Shown here: positions 14,301 to 26,214 of the stretch, in pieces
How the letters are laid out: the number at the start of each line of letters is the position of its first letter
How positions within the stretch are numbered: position 1 is the stretch's first letter
Assembly (NCBI GenBank): GCA_016785225.1
Contig: JAFBJZ010000601.1
Location: 372,001 to 436,000, forward strand
Reading direction: 5' to 3'
DNA length: 64,000 bases
Source: Psettodes erumei
Lineage: Eukaryota; Chordata; Actinopteri; Pleuronectiformes; Psettodidae
The notes under the pieces: model-generated
Told to the model about the DNA's origin: nothing
Databases searched by the model: none
What the model saw: only the letters and a program-made list of their open reading frames with translations
Position numbers and translations under genes: made by a program

Positions 14301-16826
14301 GTCCAGTCACAAAACAATGTGTTTTATTTAATTATTTATTTTTTTACAACAAAGGTCACTGAAACAAAGAAATAAGCTATATTGGGTTATGGCTACACAG
14401 ATAATACCTAGTTAGTACATATCCATTACAAGAGTAGATGGAGACATGCTAATGTGTGCCATCAACTAGGGCTGTCCTGTTTCCTGTTTAACTGTCATTG
14501 CTTCTCAGCCAGTAACTGCAAAATGTATAAATAGAAACTAATTTGAATGAAATAAATTTCGTAGTCATGAGTGTGGGGTGTTTCAGATGTTAAAATGGTT
14601 TGGGTTTTTTTCGTTGTCATTATGCTTACAAGGTGACAAAGCCTGTAGATGAAAGCTGGCTTGTGTCTGAAGGTTGGCTGGTTCAAAGGTAGAAGTGCTC
14701 TTTTAATTCATCACTGAGGCCTGGTCCACAGATGGACTGGTGGGCCCAGCACTTCCACAATACCGTAATGAATGAGTCCATTTTAAAACCCTGGAGGGGA
14801 ACGCCACGCTGTCTCTGCTCCTGCAGAGTAAATCAGATTGACTTCTAAATTCTGAGAAACAGATGATGCAAGTGTCACACTTGATCAATTGATTTGGCCA
14901 AATTAGCTAATGCACCTGCGAACTGCACCTTACATAAACATAAAACATTTGCTGCTATTCCATGAGTCAGGACCTGCAGAACATTACAGTGAAGGAATAC
15001 TGAAACTGGAGTAACATAGCTCCTGCAGAATCATGGAGAAATTGTACCTGCAGTGACATATTTCAGAAACATGGAAGGATATTAGCTGGAGAAGCATATT
15101 GGCATACTGTATATTTTTTTGCATGCAGTGCTGTGTGTGTGTGTGTCATGTCCTGTGTTGTACTGTGCCCTTTGATGATCAGTAATGTTCTTGTCAACTT
15201 GTATATGATGCTGGTTATAAGGTGAGGGGGGACCAGTGTGTGTATAAAGGCGCATTCACTCATGAACAGATATTGATTGCATTGTATGCTTTCTCAGAGG
15301 TTTGACATTATGGTTAATGCTATTATTTGTTGTCTTACTGAGTGTTAGTTTAGGTCAATGCCACTTGTATGACAATTTTGCTATATACTTGAATTAATCA
15401 TTCTCGCGGTAACAATTTCTGCTGCCATCTACAGTGAGATTAACACTGTTTTTAGAGGGCTTTGTGAACACAGTGCAGCTCTCCGGTCTTTATGAGCAGT
15501 TGTATTTTGATTGGCTTGTCAAACGGTGCCAGAACAACCACAGCAGGACCAGAAAAACCAGAATCCTGGTCTTTCATGCTGCAGCTACTCGAGGCATGAC
15601 TTTCTATACCAGCATTGGTTAGTCAACCTAGTGAAGCGCAGCTGGGTGTTGATTTGTCGCATGCAGTGAGAGAGAAAGCTGAGTTTTTTTGTGACTGATA
15701 AAGAGGACCTGCCACACAGGTCAGCTTCAGCTCTGTGTTTGTTAGTAGCAGAGAGGTGGGCAGTGCTTGTGGCTTATAAGAGCTGTGATCCATCACCGTT
15801 ATGTTCTCTGCACTACTACAAACATTCTGCCCTTTAAAAATGATTTTAACTGCCAAGATCTGGCAGTAGGATGTTTAATATAACAAAAAGGGCTTACAGT
15901 GTCCTAAATGCCAAAACTGGCAGGCAGATGCAAAGAAGTTAAAACCAAAAAGTCACAGGAACACCAGCTTACAAGACTTAGGAATACAGGAGCAGTGTTG
16001 GAACACAGCAAAACACTGGGGAGCTGAATAGGACAAGCTGACAAAAACATAGGCATAGGGGCTGCATAGTCCTTTTTGCTTCGGGAGGTTCCTAACTGAG
16101 AGAAATGACCCAGAAGTGTCTAAGTGTCAACTGTGATAAGAGCCTGTCAAATTGTCTTAGAGGAAAGGAAAGGAGCTTCAGTGGTTCCTATCTTGACTCC
16201 TTTAGCATAGGATAGAGGAGAGGTGATAATGCTGGGCCACAGTTCCTTGCGGCAACAACAATTAAAGCTACGCACAGCCGCAGTTTGACCACAACAGACA
16301 ACAACAACAACAACAGACATAAATGTAAAAAAAAACAACACAGCAGCTATTTTATGCTTATGGCATGAAACAGAACTGCTGAAAGTTCTTCATGATCGTG
16401 CTGAGTTTCAAATCCATAAATATAGATTTCTTCTGTCAGATCTATCCAGTTAGGAGTTATATTGAAGAGCAATGTTGAATGTATAGTTAAAAGGCATCAT
16501 CATAATAAATACCAAATTAGATTAGATTAGATTAACTTTATTATATAAATACGTACAGTAAATATAATTTGGATTTCTTGCTCAGTTACTTTTTTTTATT
16601 TAGGTAATCTAATGGCTTATAATAGATGTTAGTATTGAAGTAAAGTATTGAATACTTTTATTTTCCTTTCATGAATGAACATGAACATACTGTATAAACT
16701 GAAAACATTTTTTCTGGTAATAACATTTCATTTTCCCCTTCATGAGTATTATCAATCTCCTCACCTTAAGGTCATTCCCACAATGTTGGAATTGTTCCTT
16801 TAAATAAATAAATAAATTTTATATAC

Positions 16827-16830
<4 letters not shown>

Positions 16831-16866
<36 letters not shown>
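16831..16866. repeat. (GT)18 microsatellite with flanking (AAAT)n
   Basis: Eighteen GT units, preceded at about 16799-16817 by a short (TAAA)n run. Confidence 0.97.
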
Positions 16867-16867
<1 letters not shown>

Positions 16868-19800
16868 CCAGACGTATTATATAATAATATATATATTGGG
16901 TTTAGATGTATAGAGACAAATTAACTGATGAGTGTCTGAATTCATGTATCTCATTCATCTAATGAAATAGATGTGGATTTCTGTGTATTTATCATCACAC
17001 CTCTCATCCTCTCACATCACAATACTATAGTCATGTTAGAAATAGAGAATTAGGGCTGAAAAGCCATCTAAAGTGAAAGGAACGAGACATGTAAAAAGTG
17101 GAAAATAGTCAAAAGTTGGCTCATTTAATTTTCCCATTTCTCCTGAACAAATCAGAGTTAGTTTAACAGAGGGGAGCTTTACCCTCAGATAGATGTTTTG
17201 GGGGAGGGGGGTGTCCAGTGCTGAATTCCATTCTGTTCACCGGCAACATCTCAGATAATAAAAAGCCCTCTCAGAGGCCGTTGGGCCTTTTCATCACTAT
17301 GGTAACATAAATGCAATTTTTTTTAGGATGTTCTCAAGTCAAAAAGTACAATTTCAACTTCACTCCACTGAAAACCTTCATCTCCCAAGAAATCAAGTAC
17401 GAGGTGTTTGTGTAGTTTTGAGTGCTGCGGTTTGGCGTGTAGCCAGGTGCTCTCCGAGGCCTCATCCATCCGACACTGGAGTCCGATCAGATGGGTTTTC
17501 ATTCCATTTCATATTGTATTAAAAAGCCAAACATAATACTAGGATCTCTTTTGAGTTATCGTCTCTCATTTTTTAAAGACTTTTACCCATGACTTATCAT
17601 GATTTTCTATGTAATGCTTTCATTTCAAGTGTAGTGATGTTTGAAACAGTATTATCTTTCTGCCTGTGCAGTTTAGTGGCGGGTCAAGAGGCATCAGCAG
17701 AGATATAGAGCAGTTGTGTGCCTCATGTCCCCAGTGGTTGGGTAGGTAGTCACCTGGTGAAGCCCTATGCTCTGCTGTGCACATCTCCCATAAAGCCAGT
17801 TCTCAGATATGAAAACCCTGAATAAGAGCCAAGCGTTGTAAATAAATCGCTGCTCACATGTGTCACTTCATCACACTGCACCTCCACCCCACCCTTGCAG
17901 CTGAGCATCCATAATTTGATATGACTGGGTCTTGATTACTATTTACTGTGTTGTCAAGGTGAGGGAGAGACTCAACTTTGTGGGTAAACAGATTCACTGT
18001 CACCGCTCCACTGAATCAGCTACTGTTGACTTTATATTCACTCGCTTTTCCCCCTCTCCTCACTCCTCCCCTGAAGATCGCAGTTGTCACAGCTCTGTGT
18101 TGCTTCTGACACAGCAGCAAACTGGATCACGTTGGCTGACAGTTAACCCTTTGAATTTTTATTAAAGGCAGCAAATTATGGTTGGTATCGACAGATATGT
18201 GTTGGATGACACTATAAATTCAATAAGCATAGACTCCAGCCTTGTGTGTCTGGCACCACCTGTACTGATAATGATTTAAACATCCTGTGTATTAGTACTT
18301 TGTTGTGGTGACTGATTTGGAATGAATAAATCAATCAATATTTTTAAAATGATGGTTGCATGAGAGTGCACATTTGACAAACTTGTTTGACATCATTTGA
18401 TAAATGAAGGGTGCTTATGCCTAATGTTTTTGGTTCAGTGCAAACAAACTGTGGTGGGTTGGTTTGGTTTATTTGGGCTGGTATGAAAGTTTTCAGTCAA
18501 ACTTGGGTGTGGACTAGACAAACATACCAGAAAAGCCTGAAAAATGTGGTTTGTTTGTGGTTTGTGGTGTGAAAGCAAAACAGATTTTTATAATAAAAAA
18601 CAGAAACATTTTGATTCAACACGGCAACCAATTCAGTCACTGTAGCTATGTCACGCCGTTGAAAAGACGGAATGTTATCTTTGTCTTCGCTAGAGTCCAA
18701 TTAGAAGATCATCATCAATTTTTCAAAACCTGTTTAGCCTCCTTACACAGGAGTGAATGTAACAAATGCCTTGAAACAACATAAAAGAAGTGAAGTGCAG
18801 GACCATTTTCCATTGTCTTACAGTCCATTCTTGGTCACACCTTAACAACTCTATAGGCCTAGCATAAACACAGAGGAAAACTGGAGTTTGACACACGTGT
18901 GGATCACATATGGACATTTTTATTTTTAATCAAGATTCAGCTCTGTATGTTTGCGTGTGTGAGAGAAAGCAAGGCAGGCAGGGAGATGAAGGATGAATGA
19001 TACGCTGTGTTTTTTAAATGGCAAAAAAACCCAAAACAAAACAAAACACGAAACTCAGTTGGCGGTCAGGGATTATATTGTGACAGGCAACCACATATAA
19101 GTCAATGACTGTTGTTGAGTGTGAGGATGAGTGTTGAAATGAGTTTTTTTCTAACCTGTTTGAGTGGGCGTGGTGAATTGCACACATTCTGTCTATTCTT
19201 GGCAGCACAGTCATATCATTCTCTGGCTCCAGCCTTGCCCTGTACTTGTTCTCCAGGTGTGCCATTGTGAAAAAAGTACTCTCAACCTCTCTCTATTTGA
19301 TATATTTCCACCAATTTCATTATTCTCAAACAATAATACATTGAAATGTCTAAAATCCCACACTGAAACTACATTATTGAACACATGGTCAGGGACTATT
19401 TGCAATGCAGGGATTCTCCCCGATCAAGTGTCCTGTGCTTGTGTCCTACTCCAGGAATTTTTGCTGTTCCTCATTAAAAAATAGCAGACACGTAGCATCC
19501 AAACAGTATCCTCTCATAACATTACTGTACAAGACAGGCCAGCCGTTAGCAATTATGCTCGTCTACACCCACTGCAGCATCCACCACCACCCACTCACTT
19601 AGCTCTAATACCAACCCATTGGAGAGCGATGCGGGTCTATGATAATGTTTAATTTTTAAATAATACCATTTATAATGTGCTCCACTGTTTTAATTGCTCT
19701 GTGACAAATAAATATTTGAACATCACATAAAAGCCAACAACAATCCTTCCTCCCGCCACAATCATGTTTTGATTAAGAGTGTGCGCAGAGAGGAGGTGCT

Positions 19801-21066
19801 GTTTTCACAGAGCAAGAGAGAGAGAAGGGGGCAAGGAGGGGCCCAGTGAATCAATGCACCATGCGCTGCTCTACAATGGAATAAGATTTTACCCATTTGT
19901 AATAGTAAAAAATAAAAAAAAAAATCAATATGTGGCGGTCAATGCTGCTATGGTGGCAGACTGCCACACATAAATCAATGTACGCTGCAGCTTCACCTGT
20001 CATACCTGGCACTTCATACCTGTCATACTGTCATACCCTCATTTTTGAAAAACTTTTTTCTTTGGCCAGATATTTGGCCACTGGCTCCCTGCTCATTTCA
20101 TTTTCTTGTTCTCTCTTTTCTCTGAGTTGTCTTTTTTGAGCCTCTGATTGTTGGAAACTTGGCATTTGGACTTAGCTTGTCAGTTTGCAGCAGTGAGTTC
20201 TGCACATGTGACTGGCCAAGTGTTTTCGTGTACACTACTTTCAAAATAAAAGCAGAGGTTGGGATATTAGATGAATTTTCAACATACATTTATATTTGAG
20301 TACATATCAATTGTATTGTCAGTGAATAAATTGTATCACCTGATCCCATTTCAACCATAGACCTTTGCAGTGGGGTTGTGTACCAGGCTCATCTGTCCCT
20401 GCATACATAACGTCATGTGCAGCTTCATGTAGTTCATCAGTTATAAAGCCAGTGGGAATATGAACCACACTAGAACTGAAAGGCAAATATGTATCCTTTG
20501 TCTGAACCAAATGTACTGAACAACAGGTAACTAACTTCCTCTTTCCTGACTCATTTCTTCTGTGATTGTTTAAATATGTGAATGTGTTTTAATTATTACA
20601 TGCAGTGGGTTTGTTTTCCTGTCTCCAAAAATGGAAACAATGTAAAAAATATATTTAATTTGTTGTCACCAACTGTGACATTGATATGTTGTGCCTGTCC
20701 TCGTAATTACTGTTTTCCTATGCATAAGTACACCTAACACCATATTGTATCATCTTTTCAGGTCCGATCTGATGCAGCTGATCTGCAGTGTAATATTGTG
20801 TGTATTCTAAGGTTGCAAAAATGTAGTGCTGAAGAAAATTGTAAGAAAAGTGTATTCTTCATACAGCATATTGTACATTGATATCAGCATGTACATGGTT
20901 TAGTATCTGTGCCAGTCGCCTCTGTGCTTCTCCAGACTGGGAGTGCACTAATCCATCTCCACTGCAGCTAATAAACAGACTATGCCTCATTACCTCATCC
21001 AACCCAACTTCAAGTAACCCCAACTATCCCTTTAAGCAACACATCATTCTTCTATTCTTCCTCCAG

Positions 21067-21255
21067 GTCCAGTTGCTGTGATCAGTGGTGAGGAAGACTC
21101 TGCCAGTCCTCTCCATCATGTCAACCATGGAATTATTACCCCCTGTACTCTGGATGCGGGTCCTGATGCGGTTGTCATAGGGATGACTCGTATTCCCGTG
21201 GTGGAAAATCCTCAATACTTCAGACATGGACACAACTGCAACAAGCCAACCACTC
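21067..21255 (+). CDS. ntrk3: ntrk3 exon: cytoplasmic juxtamembrane segment with Shc site
   Basis: The first two bases complete a Gly codon begun in the previous exon; then 62 codons run from [17 protein letters not shown] to HNCNKPTT, with one base left over. The key motif is NPQY at 21207-21218 (residues 47-50), which in Trk receptors is the phosphotyrosine site that recruits Shc and FRS2 through PTB domains and leads to Ras/MAPK and PI3K signalling. The acceptor is preceded by a pyrimidine tract and CAG; the donor is C|GTAAGT, close to consensus. The segment joins the membrane helix to the kinase domain inside the cell. The frame stays open for 44 codons past the donor, discussed as a finding. 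Clear similarity to mammalian TrkC, with small changes such as HHVNHG and KPTT. Confidence 0.95.
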
Positions 21256-22886
21256 GTAAGTACCCTTCAAGTTTCTCTTTGTTGGCGGTCCTTCATCATA
21301 TCTACTGGAGACCATCATTAATCATTACTGAACCTAAGCTTGGTGGAAATACAGAGAGACCCTTGAATCAGGCCTGTTCAAGCATTTAAGTAACACAGAT
21401 GTCCACAGAATATAAAGGAAAGTGCAACATCTGGTCAAAGAGGCAGATACCACAAATACCACATCTTTATGAGGCTCATTACAACCATTTCATGTCCACT
21501 GTAGTTTGCTGTTTATTTTTACAATTGGAACAACTGGGGCACTTGAGGCAATAGTATAATTTAGTGTCATCTACAGAATCAGTGTGATCATGTGGTGTGA
21601 GCATATGGTGGCACAGTTCTGGGATCTCCATATAGGATATATTTAGACAAAAGCAGCCTTGTGTATGCTAGTGACTGGTGTTCAGACAGCCCACCTCCCA
21701 CCCCACCTCACTTGCTCTCTCTTGGGACTCATGTTCCAGGTTTTGGGAAAGACAAAACCACTTTAAGGCCTAATTACTCACAATTACATCAACTGCTCAA
21801 GAGAAGCAGCTGAAAACAACTGTGCCAGCAGCCAGCCGCAGCCTAGCACCTGCTGCTTCCCTTCCAGATGATACTAGTCGCACCAACTGTATGTAGTTAG
21901 GAGAAAGTCTCTCCTCCTGTTTGATTGGCAGTGCGTTACATCTGGCTATCCTGGGTCTGTTCCACTTCATATTGCATTGTTTACATCCTGGCTAACTCTC
22001 AAAATGGCCATTGCAAACTAGGATAAGTTGACTTCTGAGTTGGAGCCAATGAAAAGGAAGGATATTCCATTTAGAGGTGATGAATAAATGAGGGGTCTTA
22101 TGTATTATGAATTGCATGAATTGTTAATGGCCAGCCAGTGACTGATTTATAATGTCTCATGCCTTGCACAGGAGATCTGATTGCGAGCTAATGAATAAAT
22201 GACACCGGGCACAAATGAAACTTTCTCCTGATTACTCTGCACCTGGAATTAAAAGTCAGAGCATGTGTGTGCATGATGGCAGCTTTGACATAGGCTTTAC
22301 TGAACATTCTCCCTCAGAATGCAGCATCTGTTGTCTTTTTTTACTTAGATTCGATTGTATGTGCATGCAAGAAAAAGGAAACTGTAGGAAATGAACCCTG
22401 AATTCATCACAAGGTCATAATGGCCACCACTTTCTGCCATCGGCTGTGGAAAAAAAACAAAAAACAAAATGGCTCTGAACGGCTTCTGCCTCTTCCAATC
22501 ATTCACTGAATATGAATGTATTCTTTACCCTCAGGACACAAACACAGGAAAAGGAAAAGACTGTGTGTATCCATGTGTATATCTACAGTATGTGTGTAGG
22601 TGTACAGCGGTGAAAATGAATCCCAGCATGCACATGGTTGTACACGTTCTGTTAGTGTGGCTTGTAGGTAGAACAAATTTCCCTAGGGTGGCCCCAGTAC
22701 CCCCCTGGGTCTCCATTGTCCTGCTGGCCTTGCTCAGCTTGATTGTTCTGCAGCTTCACGTGTAAACCAAAGAGCTTCACTCACCTCAGACAGTGCTGCT
22801 TTATTGATGACCGGCCACCAATCCATAATGTATTCATTCATTTACTTGAAAGCTTCTTATCCAGGAGAGTAGCTTGCTGCCTGGGT

Positions 22887-22887
22887 G

Positions 22888-22931
<44 letters not shown>

Positions 22932-22932
22932 A
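22887..22932. repeat. (CT)10(CA)13 compound microsatellite
   Basis: A CT tract passes directly into a CA tract. It makes several spurious open frames in both strands. Confidence 0.97.
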
Positions 22933-25900
22933 GACCTCTGTCTGTTTCAGTCCAGCAGGAGTCACACCAGCACACACATACATGCATGTCAACATACCCA
23001 CACTTCTCCTTACCTATGTCCATCACCTCAGGTCAGTCCCAGTCTGCTTCCATCACCAGTCCTCTTGGTAATTTATGGTGTTCCTCACAGGGCTGTGTGC
23101 TGGGTGCATTTGGAAATCATCAGCAGTAACAGTGAGGGGTCTGTTGCTGCTGTCCACCATGCTGGCGTCTGTTAAAACAGCTGCATGTGATCGGAAATTG
23201 CCTGCTACACAAGACACAGCTGTGATTCCTGGGTGTCTTACCAGATGTATTATTCATGAATATTTGATCTTCACGTCAAACTCGGCAAATATACTGTATA
23301 TATATTGTTCCACTGGTTAAATAGTTGTAGTCACACAAAACAGAGAGCACAATGTCTTTGGCTGTGTCAGTTCGTCACTACAGAAAAAGAATAAAACATA
23401 AAACCATCCATTTGTGGATGTCCTCTTGTTGAACTGCTGACCTGTACACATGCAGTTGTAATCATGCTTGAGAGATTGAGGGCTTTACGTAGAGAAGGAT
23501 TGTCATTCTGATGCCAATTTAAAAATATGAAGTGCATGCATTTGATTCCTCTCTCAGATGCACCAGTGGCTTTGACTATTCACTGCAGTAAACAGGCGAT
23601 CCGTGATTAGGATGTTCGTTGAGATCAGCTTTTTTTTTCCCATGCCGAGCTGAAAAAGTCCAATCCTGGGGAAATGTAGCCGCATTATGGAGATAAAGGC
23701 AGAGAAGGCAAAGGACAATTCTTTAGCCTAATGACAGATCCATATCAAGCGTGATTCGCTGTCTCCCAGCAAGTGGCTTTGTTTTATCACTCAGCTTGCA
23801 ATTTTAATTACGGATTTGTCACATCCCGCTGGCCAAAATTAGACAATAGCTTTTGATGTTGGAGTATAGTGCATAGCCTTTTATTATATCCAAGTTATTA
23901 GGGATATCACACGTGGACACAGCTCGGACAAACCCACACTTTGTCCCCTCCTCATTTGGTGTAACAGAGAGAAAATTACATTCAAGGTGATGTTTTTGAA
24001 GATTAAAATGTTTCCAGCAGAGACAAGGAGTGACGAATCTGGTTGCTTGAAAGCACCGCAAATGAATGGAAATGCAGAGCAGATTGACTGAAAGGCGGTT
24101 ATCATGTTCCAAGGCTATGATTCCATGAATTATAGTTTGAAGCAGAGCAGCCCTACAGGCTGTGAATTCAAACAACCTACTTTAATTTGTTTCTGAGGAA
24201 GTCCAAGAGGAGTTCTTTCAGCTCAGCCCAAAAAGGAACAAAACAAAACAGAACAGAAAGAGCTCTGAAATCTAAAATAAACAGATCACACAGTATGCAA
24301 TAAAAATTAAAACTAAATTGCAATTGTTTGCTTCTGCAAACATCTTTAATTGGTTTGCAGACTAAAAAGGTGACAAGAAGCTAAAAACAAGCTGGAGTCA
24401 GTAAAATTACTAGACCATCTCTCCACATGTTGTTGCTCCTACACTGTAAACTAAGACTGACTCAGTGGAACATTTTATTTTATTATCAGTATGGGACCTT
24501 TATTATGGCAGCATGTAGAGTACAACAATAGATGACCAATGTGGTTTCAGTGTTAACACAGGATCAATTTTTTTTTACATTGAAATTGGATGTTAAATGA
24601 TGCTTGGGAATGTTGACAGGTCACCACCTCAATGGTGAGTTCATTCTCATCATCCAGGACTACAGTTTTAGAGCAGCAGAATAAAACTAACCCAGAAAAA
24701 TCACAACCAATGTAAACTTACATAAATATGCTTTTCTACTTTTATAGAAACATATGTTCACGATGTCTGTGTGGACTAAGAGCTCAGGGAGGATAGCATG
24801 CGTCTAATACATCAAATATAACTACTTTGTGTTGGAAATATAAACTTTGAAGAGCCTCCCCTGAGCAGCAAGTGTAAAGTACTTAGTGCTTAAGTGTACT
24901 TAATGCTTAAACTTTAATCCTGCTATAACACTGAGGCTGTGCCAAGGGAGATGCTATTGTCAAAAGGAAATCAATCACGGTTTTATCTCTACTGTTTGTA
25001 TAAACAGTAAGTGCTGTGGTATGGAGCCACTAAATGCTCAATTTTGAATGAATAACACAAGATTAAACAACTTTAATAATTTGTGCAAATGTAAATAAAT
25101 GAATTAGAATGAAGTAAGAAATATAAGACATTGTTATTACATAATCAAACTTTTACTGTCTTACTTTTAGTATTATTGCTACCCCCCCCATCATTTAGCC
25201 GATCACATACCACCGCCACCTCTCTTCAGCAAACTCAGCAATTGATACAACCTTTAACCAGTTAACAAGTAATTCTGAATCAGCTGACCAGTAGCAGTCA
25301 CTAACATTTTCTTTTGCACAATTGTGCATGCTGCTGTATCAAAGCTCATCATTTAAGTAGCTATGCTGGCTTGGAAGCAGTGTTGTGATTCGAAAGAAAT
25401 GCTAGAAAACTGCTCAACAGAGGTGCTCATCAAATAGTCCAAAACTAATTTCTGTAACTTTCTGAAGGCAGACGAAGGCAGGGTTTAAGCTGCTCTGTGA
25501 TCTTGTCTTCTTTCATTCTTTACACAACTATTTCTAGTTCCTGCGGCACAAACCCCAGTCCTAAGTGGGCTTGCTGGGCTACTGACATTATATGGTTAGT
25601 TGAATGGTGAGGATGTGGGGAACAGTGACAATTCTACTTTCGTAAGTAATTACATGAAATGAAATCTGGCTTCATCAGGATGATTTTCAGGGTGCATTTT
25701 GTATCTTATACAGGTATAGCTGGTTATTCACACAGGTCAGAGTGTTCACTGAGGCCAGGCAGCAGCAGAAAGACAGGCTGGCATTCAGCGAGTTGCAGCA
25801 GGTTGGGAGGAGACACCCACTGAGAGTTAACAGTAAATGCTGGTCTGTGTGACACAGTTGCACAACGATGCCAACTAACACAGAGCCCCTGTGCTGCCGT

Positions 25901-26171
25901 CAATTTAATGGTGGAGAGCTTTTTGTATGCCATTAGCAGCTGGATGAGTACCTCTAACCTAAGTATTAACACCCTGTGGTGCTCTTTATGTGGACAGATG
26001 TAACTTTAAGCACATTTTTTATTTTCCTTTTGACTACTTTGTAAATCACAGTGACAAAATACTATAACATCTCAGACGAGGAAATTAAGGAATCAAAGTT
26101 TTTTTTTTCCCTATAAGATTCTGGAGTTCTAATTTAAAGTTATAATGGTTAGATATACTATGTGTGGGTGT

Positions 26172-26172
26172 G

Positions 26173-26214
<42 letters not shown>
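26172..26214. repeat. (TA)n(CA)n compound microsatellite
   Basis: About ten TA units run directly into about eleven CA units. Confidence 0.96.

Larger units (their letters stand above)
1..21066 (+). other. ntrk3: Intron upstream of the juxtamembrane exon (partial)
   Basis: No coding exon was recognised here. I looked for the membrane-segment exon that should precede the juxtamembrane exon (mammalian TrkC has text like NKYGRRSKFGMK) and did not find it, so it probably lies before the window. The stretch holds (CA)n/(TG)n tracts at 1747, 1862, 9892 and 16831, a terminal-inverted-repeat remnant at 2713, two copies of a dispersed repeat at 4480 and 10808, a G-rich run at 7657, and otherwise unique AT-rich sequence. 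The intron ends in a pyrimidine-rich tract and CAG at 21064-21066. Assignment as intron is inferred from the exon that follows and from intron sizes in this gene. Confidence 0.75.

Noticed and set aside
18310..18340. Possible membrane-proximal exon (TTTGGAATGAA)
   Set aside because: The frame before it is closed by a stop and does not encode the expected basic stretch.
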